Assembly: GCA_000827495.1 (NCBI GenBank)
Contig: KN817584.1
Coordinates: forward strand, 71,637 to 135,636
Source of the DNA: Hypholoma sublateritium FD-334 SS-4
Taxonomy: Eukaryota; Basidiomycota; Agaricomycetes; Agaricales; Strophariaceae
DNA: 64,000 nt
Reading direction: 5' to 3'
Position numbers and translations under genes: made by a program. The notes below the pieces were generated by a model. That model was not told the origin of the DNA, made no database searches, and saw nothing but the letters and a program-made list of their open reading frames with translations. Shown one piece after another: positions 1 to 12,590 of the stretch (its first letter is position 1; every line of letters begins with the position of its first letter).

Positions 1-119
1 CGGGGTAGGGGTAGTGCAGTCTCGGACCATGTGGCAGTTGTTGGAGATAATGCGGTGGATGGGTCGATGGGCCAAACGTTGTGTCGCAGGTATTTAGGAT
101 GAAAGCCGAATTTTTCATT
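1..119 (-). CDS. possible start of the second (pol) ORF of the same retroelement, cut by the window edge
   Basis: After the gag stop at 115-117, the frame shifted by one base stays open from about 119 down to base 1, through residues such as NEKFGFHPKYLRHNVWPID and ending in a proline-rich stretch. An overlapping or shifted second ORF directly after a zinc-knuckle gag is normal for retroelements. Only about 40 codons are visible and no reverse transcriptase motif is reached, so this is inferred from position and openness only. Confidence 0.3.
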
Positions 120-1576
120 CCTTGTCTGCATGACAGTCGACTTTGGTGTGCCCTGACTTCCTGCATCCGCTGCAGATGTGCCTAAAACGGCATTCCCCAT
201 CTGCGCTTTTGCACCCGCGGGCGCTATTGAAGTTGCGGCAGATCTCCGTTTTGCTTCCGGACGCCCTNGGCGCAGNCGGCTGGGACNGTCCGCCGGTGCC
301 TGAACGATTGACGCCGGACNCGTCATTGACGACGATGGCGTTGTAGAGGCTGCGGAAGGTGTCGAGGTCAGTGAGGCGATGCTCTTCACCCCCTCCGACG
401 ATGATGCGGACGGCCTTGTNGTATTGAATGACCTTGTGATGTGAGGATANGTCGGGCTTNGCTTCAAATTCCCTGTTGATGTCTTCGCGATAACTCCAAA
501 GTTCGCGTTTTCTGTGCGGGAAGAGGAAACCGGTGGCAGCCACTGTGCGGTCCCAGGCAGAAATCCAGTCAGCGTGCGCTCGGACATGCCGCTTTGCCTC
601 AGGGACTGTAAAGCTNAGCTCTTTGCCTCCAAAGCGAGCCGTTCTCTCTTCATCAAACGAGACACAGTTGATAGAAGAGAAGACGATGTCGAGGTCAACG
701 GGCTCTCCCGCGAAGATGCGTTTCCATTGTGAAGTCGGGAATCCACGAGGTTTGCCTCTACCTCTGAGTTTGAGGAGTTCCCTGGAGCGACGCGGGTCTC
801 GAGCGAAGATTTCGAGAATTCGGCATGTTTCTTCGCATTCGGGATTGAGGGCAGGCTCGGGTGAGGGTTCGAAANGGACGCGAGACTCTGACGCCCAGGG
901 CATGTCTGAGAGCTCGACGCGTGGGTATTTGGACGACCGCCCATTCGGTTCAGAAGCGGCGGATTCGTCGTCCGAACTGACAGAACGTGGGCGTTTGGTT
1001 CTGACAGCGTGGTCGCCGGCGGCCGGTCCCATTACCCGTGTGAGGGTTGGTGAGACCGGCGTCCGTTCGTTCAGTGACGAGGAGCTGCCCACCGGGGGCG
1101 GACTGCGTTCTGCGCCCGGGTGATTTCTCGCGCTGACGCCGTTTTCCACATCGAACCTCATCTCGATGTTCGCGATTCGCTGAGTCAGCGGTATCCCCCG
1201 TTTGTTGAGCCGTTCTATCAAACTCGGTTTGGATGGAGGTGACTTCTGCGCTGAAGACTTTGANAANCTGGTCCTTTTGGGCGGAGGAGAGCTCCGGCCT
1301 GTCGTCGAGCACTCCGACGATTTTCGAAAAAGCTTCGGACTGCCCGCACTTNCGTTCACGGAAAGCTCCGACGAGACTCTCNAGTTGTCGTGTGACCTCG
1401 AGTTGCTCAACCTGGAGAGGAGCGTCTCGTTGGGGGGAGGAATTTCCAGCCTCTCCAGGAGACTGAGACCCCGCCCGACTTCCTTCAGGACTGACGGATC
1501 CGTCGGCAGAGTCAGCCCCGCGCTTATCGGATCCGCTTGCTGCATTTCGGACAGTCGTCTCTTCGCCATGATGCAT
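115..1576 (-). CDS. gag-like protein of a retrotransposon (CCCH finger plus zinc knuckle), probably DIRS/Ngaro-type; frame uncertain
   Basis: Two overlapping minus-strand frames are open. The frame ending at 115 holds the conserved C-terminal half: a block around AHADWISAWDRTVAATGFLF, then a CX8CX6CX3H finger (CRNFN...RFRH), immediately followed by a CX2CX4HX4C knuckle (CSGC...GHTKVDC). This CCCH+CCHC tail is what I know from gag-like ORFs of agaricomycete retroelements. Upstream of about 1200 the other frame (ATG at 1576) looks more protein-like, with an acidic, helical stretch around VEQLEVTRQ and AFSKIVGVLDD. The real protein may therefore start at 1576 and switch frame near 1140-1260, where two N bases (1264, 1267) could hide an indel. 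Past the stop, another frame stays open to base 1 and could be the start of the polymerase ORF. Confidence is good for gag-like, moderate for the DIRS/Ngaro assignment. Confidence 0.6.
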
Positions 1577-1881
1577 TTATTTAATAGATGAGCTTTGCGA
1601 TGGTTGATTTGAGTGATAATGCAAATAGCGGGGCCTTTCTCGAGTGACGGCAGGAGGCAAGATATATGAGACTTATTAGACTGGCCCGGCGGGCAAAGTC
1701 TTTCTNGTCTATTCTTAGCTGACGAGCCGTGGGCGGGGCGGCACGTATGGCCACCNCAAGTGGGTTAGGCCGCCGGTACGTCGGTGTGCCGTTGCAGTGA
1801 CCGGTGAAGCGCGTCACGAGAGTGGCCTTTGTTGGCGCATTGACCTCGAGTAAACACCTGCGTTTAAAACCGATTTAACGA

Positions 1882-1987
1882 ACATTTACCAACACGGCAT
1901 TTCGGCCGGAAACACCCGTGTTTTCGTCTTAAGCTCTCCCATTTCGATCGCTTTGGCCCACATTTACCAACACGGCATTTCGGCCGG
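1882..1987. repeat. pair of 28-bp direct repeats upstream of the gag ORF
   Basis: The sequence beginning ACATTTACCAACACGGCAT occurs at 1882-1909 and again at 1960-1987, identical over 28 bp with a period of 78. It lies about 300 bp outside the gag start, where a DIRS/Ngaro element would keep part of its split direct repeats. The stretch 1577-1881 between it and the ATG has no other recognisable feature and would be the element's leader. Confidence 0.55.
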
Positions 1988-1989
1988 GA

Positions 1990-2940
1990 ATCACCGTAAG
2001 TAAGTCGCTTGAAACATGTCTTTAATTACATTCAAGGCCAATTCAAGGCTTCACCCAACCGCCCGCCGAAAATTTTAATGGCTGTACAATCGTTGGCGAA
2101 GACGATTTCGGTGCGTAATAGTCATGTATTGCATCGTCATCTTATGTCAGTTACTAACCGTCGACATAGAAGTAATATGTCTAATGGATGGGACTCCTAA
2201 GTTCATGGTACTACTTAAACTGATAATGTAATTTTGTATTTTTCAATTTCTTATTGCTATTGACAAGTTCTGGTTGTCGTAATGGAGCGTAGTGGGACCT
2301 GCCGCAAAGCGGCCTTGCGAAGCATTATTGCAACAGGGGAGGTTTGCCATTGGTGGCGCTGCGCAGCGAAGGGATATACGACCAGCCAAATAACATTGCC
2401 GTGATGCCGGAAGCCAAGCATGTCCAAACTCTGAATCCGGTCCGTGCGCCCCCGATCTGCGACCGCTTGGCGACCACCTAGAACGCTGAGCGCTCTCACA
2501 TCTGAACTTTCTAGCTGTTTCAATCTTATCCCAGATCATGGTATAAAATGCATGAATAGCACCCCCCATCCCGGTCAAGACTTGAAATTTCTCTAGCGCC
2601 TCGCCTTGGCCTCGCCGCAACCTCGCCGTCCCCCACATGCTATCGTCTCCCACATGCTATCGCTCAAACGCTCTCACAACGAACACGCTTAAAGCAAGCC
2701 AACTTAGAGTTAACTCACTTCCCGCGGCGCTCCCTGAATCTTTCAACACGCCGCGCACTTGGGATAACCTCAGTCAATACCGCCGCGGTCTCCTATATTC
2801 CTCTGACACTGCTTCGCCCGATCTATAAGCCGATTTCGTTTGGAATACACTGGAATTTTAGCTCACACATAGTAACATACGCAAAGAATCATTGGATTGT
2901 AGGATATTGTGGACTGCTGGAGTACCATATCTTCCGCTGG
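1990..2940. other. no gene recognised; short tandem repeat
   Basis: No convincing coding region was found. A 14-bp unit CCCACATGCTATCG is repeated at 2632-2645 and 2649-2662 (period 17). The open frames here are short and low in protein-like character. Confidence 0.4.
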
Positions 2941-3346
2941 CTATTTTGAGCCAGCTTGTCCTCCCGACACCGTATCGTGACACACGGCCCCACATGTGTT
3001 GTTATTCGGGATTTGACCTCCAAACTGAATGCCGGAGACACCAATCGTTGTCGGCTCAGTGTCAGAGGTATAGATTGACGCAAGAGAGACTTGAGCGACC
3101 ATGACGGTAGGTGCGATACACTGATATTATGAGCAGCACAGCCCCTACTATATATGCACATCGTCCCGAGATAAAGGGGGGTGTAAATTCCTATCAGAAG
3201 TAGAATGTAATCAGACATTATCGAGGAAATTTTAGCGGTAACAAGTTAAATATACCCAATAGCAGAGTACCCAGCATTGAGGCATGGAAAAAGGAACTTA
3301 ATATTGCCTTCTCATCAGAGAGTGTCAGTATCAAAGGAGCAGACAT
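2941..3346 (-). pseudogene. internally deleted copy of the heptahelical membrane-protein family
   Basis: Exon 1 (3256-3346, 91 nt, starting MSAPLILTLSDEKAIL), the first intron, and exon 2 (3149-3190, GIYTPLYLGTMCIY) match the intact genes in size and phase. The next 28 bp run directly into the last exon (2941-3120, starting CIAPTVMVAQVSLAS, stop at 2941), which keeps the 180-nt length of intact copies. Exons 3, 4 and 5, encoding roughly TM2-TM6, are missing. The fusion sequence (GGCTGTGCTGCTCATAATAT) resembles intron 5 of the minus-strand gene at 44309-45544, so the deletion probably runs from the start of intron 2 into intron 5. The TATAAAAG box (3401-3408) is intact, so it could still be transcribed. 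It cannot encode the seven-helix protein. Confidence 0.88.
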
Positions 3347-3400
3347 TGATGAGCTTGTGGTTGACGATAGATGTATATGATTTGAAGTGCTTGCATTCAG

Positions 3401-3408
3401 CTTTTATA
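3401..3408 (-). promoter_or_regulatory. TATA box of the deleted heptahelical copy
   Basis: TATAAAAG on the minus strand, about 55 bp upstream of the ATG at 3346, in the context seen in the intact family members. Confidence 0.6.
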
Positions 3409-3700
3409 ACATCCTAGTCAACGACCAATCAACCTTCGAAACCTGGACTTCCCTTGAGACTGGATGGAAACCATATCTGATGATTATGAGCATATGTTAA
3501 TCATACTTGATAGATTTGATTAGTAGATCTCATACTCCCGATCTTGCGGAGCCACACAAAAATTGCCGGCTAAGAAATCAGTCGAGCACGACTTCCATCG
3601 AGGTATTAGATGATACAACGACTGGTCTATGCGAAACTGAATAGACGGTTTGCAAATCACTCCTTGTAGAGGCGATACGTACTTATCAGTATCAGTATCA

Positions 3701-3726
3701 CTTAGATGCTCCACTTAGATGCTCCA
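3701..3726. repeat. 13-bp tandem duplication
   Basis: CTTAGATGCTCCA occurs twice head to tail (3701-3713, 3714-3726). It lies just outside the foldback element in an otherwise featureless stretch (3409-3785). Confidence 0.6.
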
Positions 3727-3785
3727 AATGATGATTACAAAGTTGAGTTTAACCAAGTTCAGACAAAGAACTAGAGGCGATCAAG

Positions 3786-4908
3786 TGATCTATGGCGTTC
3801 AAAGTGTACAAAAAATGAAATCACATATTATTTTCGGAAATCAGCATAGATTTAGGTCAATTCCATTCATTTGTCATTATTTTAATACATTCTATGAAAA
3901 AGTATGCCCTTTGTAAAATATGGCATGAATTGTTTATAGCGTGCTTTTTAGCTAATTCTTAGCGCACGCTGTTTCCTTCAGCGCATGCTATTTCGCACGA
4001 TATATTACCATCCGCGCACGCTATTTCCGTGGCACTAAAGAAAGCGGCGTCGGTGAGTGCATTATCCGAGCAGCTACCGTATCCGTGCACAAGCTTCCCA
4101 GCGGTGCCTGGCATGTGGCAGCGTCACCAGCGTTCTGGAGGATAAGTATCTTGTCACCAACATGAGCTCCACAAGCGGCTCTGGCCCGCGGAAAGCCCCA
4201 CGTCTACTGTGCGTACATACCTACTACCGAGTGCGGATTTATGCCGCACCGGTGCGCAACCGCTCGGGCATACACAGACAGACACGTGCGGGAGGTTGTT
4301 CCCCACCATTCCCCGAAGCCGGCCCGCCGCAGGCGGACGCGGCACGGAACGGCATGTGCCACGGCACCGGCACAAGGGGCGGCTCGCGTTCAAGTTCATG
4401 GTCCTCCGAGACGCTGTACTTACTCCTCTTCCTCCTTTCGTTCCAGATAATCCACAGGATTTCATCAGAATCAAATCCTTCAAGTCAATTTGAACCTTGA
4501 CAAACAAAATCATCTACAGGACGCTGTCCCTGCTGATTCCGAGAACGGTCCGAGTCCGGGACCGTGGGCCGCGGCGTATCAGGACTCGTACTCAGCATCA
4601 ACCCCTACGATCCGTGCAGCTGGGGNAGATACTAAATTTCAANTAGATTGTATGTTATTGAAAAGGTTAGGATGCTCGGGTACCACAGAAATAGCGTGCG
4701 CGGATGGTAATATAGCGTGCGTGGTACCGAAATAGCGTGCGCTAAGAATTAGATAAAAAGCACGCTATGAACAATCCATGACTTATTTAACGAAGGGCTC
4801 ACTTCTTCATAGAAAGTAATAAAACTATGGAATTGAACTAAATCTATACTGATTCCCAAAAATAATATGTGATTTCATTTTTTGTACACTTTGAACGCCA
4901 TAGTGATC
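3786..4908. mobile_element. foldback/MITE-like element with about 230-250-bp inverted repeats
   Basis: The left arm (about 3786-4036) is the inverted copy of the right arm (about 4682-4908), with scattered mismatches and small indels. Outer ends read TATGGCGTTCAAAGTGTAC on both sides. The inner half of each arm contains several copies of a GCGCACGCTATTTC-type unit in variant form (e.g. 3961-4032 and 4688-4765). The 640-bp centre carries no transposase and no convincing gene; open frames there (e.g. 4057-4500) are unlike proteins. Two N bases lie in the inner part of the right side. This is the structure of a non-autonomous foldback element; I cannot see a clear target-site duplication. Confidence 0.72.
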
Positions 4909-7900
4909 ATCGTAAACTTTACCGCTCTATATTAGATCTAATTAACATCCACTGATTCTTAATCTTAAATCCTCTTAAATTCTTATGCGTTTAATCTAGA
5001 ACGTTGATCAGATGGGCCACGGTGAGCACCAATGTGGTGAATGGATAGACGGCGGGACCCGATCTGCACTGACTGCCGAGTACACATTGATGCGTGGCTG
5101 CACATACACGTCCCCAGCTCTGGTTGGCAGAGAACTTTGACTCTACCAGCACGGCCAGAGGACTGCGATGAGAGGACGACACAAAGTGCCATAAATCAAA
5201 CTAGAACACAATATTTGTTTAAGTATTTCAGCCACGTATCCTGGTATTCAACAAGCAGCAACGCCGAGACGGCGATATTTCCCGCAGTGACTTGTCCAGG
5301 ACCGCCTAGCACCTCTCGATATGCGAAAAGATAGAGGCAATACGAGGCGCAGATGGCGCCCGGAATGGTGACATCCAAGGTAGCCGCGGCGGAAAGGGAC
5401 GAGCTACGATGTCCTTAATACCGTCGCAGATTGCAGCGATCGAGAGCCGGCCGGTGTTAGATGAGTGACACGGGCGCGGCAGCGAGTCTAAGTCAGAGGC
5501 AGTGACACAGTGAATATGCGGCGCTCAGTCAAGGAGGTAGCCCAGAACGAAGATACGGTGAGCGCGAAACAACTGGACGATAGAGGTGTTGTGAAATCTT
5601 AGGGAACGAGGTATATCTAAATCTGCTTACGTGTGGCCTACAGGATGCAAGGGCATCTGTGGACCGTGCGAGTCGCGATCATCGCGTGATGGAAACATAG
5701 ATACGATTACTAACCGGAGGCGCTCGATATGATGACGCTGGGGATACATTCGCTGCAGGTACGTAGCATGGTGACTTGCGATTGCTATCTGAACATTGAG
5801 CACAGCCGTTTCGGGAGTGGAGCACAGCAGACGGGAGTGGGATAAAGAGGCGTGTGGCGCGCGTTTCAGACGGAAGAAAGTTTCGATAGCCAAGGAATGG
5901 CTCAATAGTTTTCTGGAAGTTTTTTGCAGTGCAGATATCAGGTTGAGTGATGAGAAGTGGGGCGAGATGCACAGCGGTGGGGTGGTGGATGGGCCGATCA
6001 CCGGCACCAGTGATTGACGGATGGTGTGGGCTTGCAACGACATCTTTTTCATCGACGCAGACGTAGTGGTTGAAATCGGTTCTGAAAATACCCCGTCCAG
6101 AGGCACGCTATAACCAGGCAATTCGTGCTTTCGCTGGTAGTATTCTGAAAGAGGTGCTTAATTAGCCAGGCTCTGAAAATTTAGAATCATTTTAAATTGT
6201 ACATACTTGTATTGTCGCGTCTTCTGTTTTTTATCTTCTACTAGTAATGATGATCTCCAGTGTCGCACGTATGACTTGAACAGGGATTGCGTACCGAAGC
6301 GGGCGAGGCGATTGTGGCAACAGCAGATGCTGACGATATTGGGGGCGTGAATGGGTCCACGGAGGCCGCCCACCCAGTCTGCGCGCATCCTGCTTCCATC
6401 GCGCCGCAGAGCGAGCGCTTTCGCCTGTTCCAGCTTCATCTAGCCGTGCCGACGCAGCTGCGCCTCCCCCCCCCCTGCGCGTCTCTCGCGCCGCAGAGTA
6501 CACACCGCGCGTTGTCCCCGCCAACGTCCCTAACAACAGAGGACGTAGCCTGACGGCGCTGGACGAGAAACGCGTGGAGCAAGCCAGCGAAGTGGCGTGT
6601 GGAGCTTGTACGCGGCGCGCGCAGGGTCATCGAGAGGAATAGCACCTAGCGGCTCCATTCTAGCTACAGGTATCCACGGCGCCAGGGCCCCGAATCAATG
6701 AAAAGTGTCCATTCTGGGCGCCAGTTACATGACGCGGACGATCACCATAACATGCCTGGAAACTGTAGACGGCGAGTTGGCCATGTTTTCGCTTTCGCCG
6801 CCTGCCGATGCCCAGCCGCGAGTCCACGCAGACATATACATATACACCTATCCATCGTCCTTCCGAGGCGCGCGATCTATGGGCCGGCGCGGAATTCTAC
6901 ACTGCGATGGGTCCAGGGCACGTGCCACGCAGTGAAGGCGATTCGCGCGAGGATGGGAAGAGCGAGGCCAGCGCGGGTGTCAGAGGTGGAGAGCGTCTCG
7001 AAGACAATCTGTGCACGCATAGAGAAGGTCACTCAGAGGTCGTGGCTGCTGGAGCTCCGGATGCAGACACGGCGCACAAAGTGAGTAGCTTGACGAAGTT
7101 GTAAGGGCGTCAGCACGGTTTCGAAAATGAGAAATAAGGGACGTACGACGTTGCTCACAGCAATCGGGACGACAACACATTGAGACTAGACACCGACCGG
7201 GCGTGCCGCAGCACCTCTTGGCGATGTCGAGGACATCCTGAGCGACGGCGGTTGCAACGGCGGATGGCAGGCGTAAGAGAGCTGTGCTGGTGGCGTCAGC
7301 GGTTATCTCGACGAGGAAAAGCATTGGAGCGCCGAGCGTTCAGCGCGGTTACCAACGAGCGGGGAGGGCCCAGCCATGGTGGGCTAGGAGGCGGCGTAGT
7401 TGACAGGATCCGTAGGACCACTGGAAAGGCTGGGAGGAATCATACGGTAAGCGGGGCAGAGCGGGACGTAGGCGACGAGGCCGATTACTCACTTTGTCAC
7501 TTGGATGCCTGTATATTTGCCTTCCTCCCCGCTGACGGGTGTATTGGGTGGTTTGGATGAGGTGGCCAAAACGGGCAGAGGCAGACAATACACGGATCGT
7601 CAGGATGTGCGTTGTGAGTGCTGAAGAATCACGAGTAACGAAAAACATTTCGCAGACCCTTGGCGAGAGGAGGTTGCAGATATACTCTAGCGGCGCGCGC
7701 AGGACGTCGACACATTGAGAAGTCCGGTGGAAGACAGGGTGGCGAAGGTGGTGGCAGAGACGCCAGGAAAAGCGACGCAACGCGGTGAGGGATAGACAGG
7801 CTCTATTCGCTGGAGGGACGGGTGACGGGTGCCTGACGTTTTGCGGTGTAGGTGCAGAGTGGGCGTGTACCAGTGGGGTTGCGCGCATAGACTGAAGCGA

Positions 7901-8200
7901 CGGAGGGGCGACAATGGATGGGAGTGATGGGTGCTATGCTTGAAGCAGCTTCCAGTGATGGGTAATTCGGCGCGACGGCGCGTGAGGCGACTTTGGCATT
8001 GTCCGGCGGTCGACAAGGTATGGTGAGGGGAATGAGGGAGGCACAGTGCGACATATGACGGAGGGAGTGATTGTGTTATGTCCAATCTGGGAGGAACATC
8101 AGACGACGTCCTTCTATAAGGGGGGGCTGATGAAGAACATACGGTGAGCCTGTGGGATGAAACAAAGACTAGGACCCTAGTGGTTCCGGAAAATGCGCGT
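4909..8200. repeat. gene-poor tract of degenerate GA-rich repeats (minus orientation)
   Basis: No supported gene. From about 5400 the plus strand is purine-rich; its reverse complement has the same CT-rich texture as the plus-oriented repeat blocks further right. Open frames here are overlapping, compositionally driven and lack motifs. Confidence 0.4.
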
Positions 8201-10400
8201 CGTTCGTGGAGCCAGAAGCTTGCTTAAAGCTTGCCTTAAGCATATTTCGAATTGGCTTTGAATGCGGTGTTGTGGGTGGAAAGTGGAGAGTGGGGGGGCT
8301 GACTCTCATCAAAAGAGGGTGGGAGTCGCATTCTTACAAGGCAGAAGAGAGACGCGAATGTAGGTTGAATGTAGGAAGACAGTGAGTAGCTGGCAATGTT
8401 GAACGTGCCGAAATTTGCCGGACTCCCCGCTGCGAAATACATACTTCGTCGAATGTCGAATTTCGTGGACGGCGTGAGCCCGGGCTCATCAGTGTGCACA
8501 ACAGATGGCGTGAGTTTATCTCAATGGCGTGTCCAAACTTTCCTGATGATCATCGTTCCCCCTGCTCAAGAAGTAGCAAAAAGTTTCCATCCATAATTCA
8601 TGATGTTTGTGGGCGCTCCGAAATGCGATTCTTACGCTCCTAAAATCATAGCCGGAGGTGCAGCGGTTGTTGAAAAGCTCAGATTCAGACCGGGGGTTTC
8701 GGAGGAAGATTGCCTCGTGCGATCCCACTGACAGGTACTTACAAATAAGCATGATATTTATTCAAAATCTGAACCGACAATTGATGTCCTACAATTAGTA
8801 AAGACACTCAGCTCTGACGGCATTAATATATAAATAAAACCACGGAATATCAACGCACAATTTTATGGGATGATCCGAGTTGCGGATTCTGACTGTATCT
8901 TGGGTCCAATATATTCCTGTCGATTAAGGAGGATATTAACCGGTAGCAGTATATATCTTGAGCATTTGAAACCAACCTCAGATTGGTGAGGAATTCTTGA
9001 TATGTTTGTTCCGGGTTTGTTGCTACAATTTTCAGTTTACAAATCAGCAAAACATATCACTAGTCGCAGATAGCACTTATCGATAACCACCGTGGTCTAT
9101 GTCGAGCGCGGTAGGCGCGAAGTCTATTCGTGCTATTTAAAATAAGACGCACCAATCAAGAAGCGCCGAACGTGGTCCGCGTCGTTAATGCATCCCCGGA
9201 GCTCGTATGGTTGTCCCACATAGTTTATCCCGATCTGCGCAGTGGGAATCAGTTGCATTGCACTGCTGTTGGGCGCCCGTATCGATACTCACACACAGTG
9301 CTTTGCACCTCTCCGGGCGCACAGAGTCCCGGAAGTCAGGATTCCGCGGCTCCTGTACATATCCGAGTGTGCGTTCACCATGTGTCGCGTCGTTTTCGCA
9401 TGCATATGTATGTCCCGCCAGGATTGTCGGCTGTGAGACTGTACGCAGTCGCGGCGCCTTTGTTAATACTCCTCGATCATGACCGTAGCCATTTTGATCT
9501 GGATTGTAGTACGATGGTGCTGATTTTGCTTGCCTGTTTGTGGCGATGTAATCAGCGTGAGTACACCGCAGCGAACTGGGAACTCACTGGGAATTTTGAC
9601 ATCCGATCATACGCGATGCCCAATACACATTCGGCGCCAAACGCTTCATCGTCTCCCGGCCCTATTCTCCAATGATTATGATGGTAATCAACCAGACCTT
9701 TGGGAAAGAGCGAGGTTTAACATAGAAGTTCTATATACATAGAAAGAAATGGTGTGTTACGAGCCGCTCGCAGTATCACCTGAGTCAATTGGCGCTTGTT
9801 TATCCTGCTCTTTCTCTCACATCACCAATTCTTAACGGCTTCTCTGGCGCTTATTCAGTCTTCCGACGTGTGATTCTCTCGCCACTTCCGAGAGTACTTG
9901 ATATAGCATTTGATCAGGTCTTCAAACGGGCAGCTCTGCCAATTCGGGCTGCCGAATAAAAACAAACATGGCTTTAATCAGGGATCAAACTAAATGAAGA
10001 GCGGGAAAGGCTGGGAGGTATTTATATTTTTAATTGAAACGGAATGTCATGTTTGTGATTGATCTGAAATGATGCAAGATACATGTATCGACGTTGTCGA
10101 TGATTTTATAACGTCTTCTTTGGCGCCTATTGGGACTCCTGACCTTCTGTTACCTCGCAATTTCTGGATTGAATACGTTCGGAAGCTTCCTGGCAGCCGA
10201 TTTGTTATGGTATGCACAGGCAAATTAGAAGAACGCGCCATGAGGACAGGATACGTCCCAAGGTGGATATCCTACGTGATCAGACTAGACTAGAAAATAA
10301 ACATGGCATTTCTGCTTAGAGAATTCCCAACCAAGGCTGACCGCATCGAGTCGTTGCTTCAACGTTTCAACTGTCGTTAGCGTCGGAAGAATGCGGCACG
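8201..10400. other. no gene recognised
   Basis: More AT-rich than the flanks. An open frame at 10069-10293 (74 codons, MMQDTCIDVVDDF...) looks slightly protein-like but has no recognisable domain and no promoter or intron signals that I could identify. Nothing else stands out. Confidence 0.3.
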
Positions 10401-12590
10401 AAGCGTGTGAAAACAAGCCGGCCTCGTTTCCTCCGTGCCCCCTTCGAACTGCACATCTTCGCTGCAACCCAATCCTGTCTATTGGATGTTCGGGATGTGA
10501 TATGCTTTGAAAACGGGATACATACGCCTCTCACCGCCGCTGGACACCCGCCGCCCGTCCCTTTATTGCATGGTCAGTTGCTCCGAGTCTGTCGTACAAT
10601 CGAACGTCCTCTGATTTCTTCGCAGCTTGGATGCAGCGCAGTCCTTCTTCCGTCGCCACGCATATCTCTACGGCATTCAGTTCACCAAAAGTCGTCGGCC
10701 CCCATAATCCTGTCGCACATCCCGTCCCACCGTCGACGTGTTCCTCCCAGCGACCGCCTTGCTCACACCGTCGTCGCCATTCTCTTCTACGCCGCCACGC
10801 CTTCTCCACTCATTAACTACCTTCCTCGATGCTCCTCCGGCTAAATATGCATTGCCGACGCCATTCACCACGCCCAGGTCGTCGAGTGATGATACGTTTC
10901 CCCATCCAATAGTCGCGCTTGCCCCGCCTCATTCCATCCGAAGTTGAACAAATCCTCCGGGGCCCATCTCTACCTCCTGTTCTCCCATCGCCGCACGCTG
11001 TCCCAACAACGTCCGCGCTCACCATCGGCGCCTTGCGCGCGCAGCGTCAAGTACGTATCGCACAATGCGCGCAATCGCGCGCCTCGCTCCCCGCTGCGGT
11101 TGCGCTCTTATCTACGCGCTTGTGTATCCACGAAACCCCCGCCGGCTCCAAGCCTCGTTTCGCATCCGCGTTTCCTCGCGAATTCAGGCTTGTCGCGGAT
11201 ACGGTCGCTATTTCCTCCCGCATCTCCTGCCACCCTTTTCGCCTTCCACCCGACGTCCCCTTCGTCCGCGCCACCGTCGTTCGCCGCGCCCGTCGCGGGG
11301 GAGATCACCGTCGACAGCACTCTCCGAATGTTGCCCAGGCAAGCGGCTCACGTCGATGCGTCGCCCGCCCCAGCGTGCAGAGATAGATCGGATTACCGGG
11401 TGAACGGCTGCGCTCGTGCCAGCCTCGCCAGTGTGCCTTTCTCTCCCGCGGTGCGTGTAGTCTCCGTTTTATACGACGCGAAATCTGCTGATATTTGTTT
11501 AATTTGGAACAGGTTCAACATCTTCTGTCGTCGCCGAAGGCAGTCAGATACCATGCACCGACCCCCCCGCCTCCATTCCCCCGCTTGAAATTTGGCCCCA
11601 ATGCAAGTTGACGAGCACGTATCCAGGAGCGAGGATTTTCACTCGTGATGCGGCGGGGCGCGACCAGGGTCAAGCGCGAGGGGTGAGCTTCCGTTCTCAA
11701 CGGCCGATGGATTAAGCGCTCACACTGCGTGGGCCGTTGTTCGCTTGTACTCAAGCTGCGACGTACGGTTCTCTTTCTCTCCGACACGTTTCTCACTGAC
11801 TGTTCACGCATACAGTGTACGGCTAATCCTATCCGCCCATATACTCCGTGCGCTGTCGAACGTCCCGTGCCTGGGCACACCGCCTCGTTATTTGACATGT
11901 GCCGCCGCGAGGCGTTGGGCACCATCGAGACATATATGCTGTCCTTGGCTTTGTGTGCGCGCGAGTACACCTCTGCAGTTCTCGTGGCCTTGCTCTGTAG
12001 CCCCTCCGTTGGCGCCGCGATATCACCGCTGCCCATACTGCGGGTCGTTGCTCCCGCAGGATCAGCTTATCGGGCGTGTATCAGCACCTCCTCCCAACGC
12101 TGGCTGCGTTATACCTCCTTGTACTTATACTTACCATCAGCTGGTGCCGCGAGCCCTCGGTATGGATAAGGCGTGGGGATGGCACATGCCGTTGCAGTAT
12201 GTTGCAGTACGTTGGCCAACGCAGTGCCTCGTGCTCGTTGTCGATTGCCGTTGATCCATTTGGCCGTTCGTCCTAGTTTATACCTGCGTCCTTTCTCGGT
12301 TTATTCCTGCGCGTTCGCGTCCCTTTCTGTCCCCCGTCAACGCTGTCTTTGGGCTGTCCACCCGGTGATCGCGATACACGCTCTGCACATCGCATCGCGC
12401 CGCGCACCTGGCTGTCCGAACAGCTGATGGCCTCCCGCCGTGTCGTTTCCGTGTTAGGGGAACCCGCATGCTGCATGTCGCAGAGTGTAGCAAGCGGAGA
12501 TTCACTGAAATACACCGGCCGTGCACCGAGGTTGGAAAATGTCCTCTGGGTAATCGCCACATGTCTGGAGCTATAGAACGCGGCTGTGCG
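10401..12590. repeat. CT-rich degenerate interspersed repeat block (plus orientation)
   Basis: Pyrimidine-rich, high-GC sequence with phrases that recur in changed form elsewhere in the window. Long open frames, such as 10944-11588, exist in several frames at once, which points to composition rather than coding. A T-run lies at about 12599-12610. Confidence 0.4.

Noticed and set aside
10944..11588. 214-codon open frame on plus
   Set aside because: Several frames are open over the same interval, as expected for stop-poor GC/CT-rich sequence; no motif.
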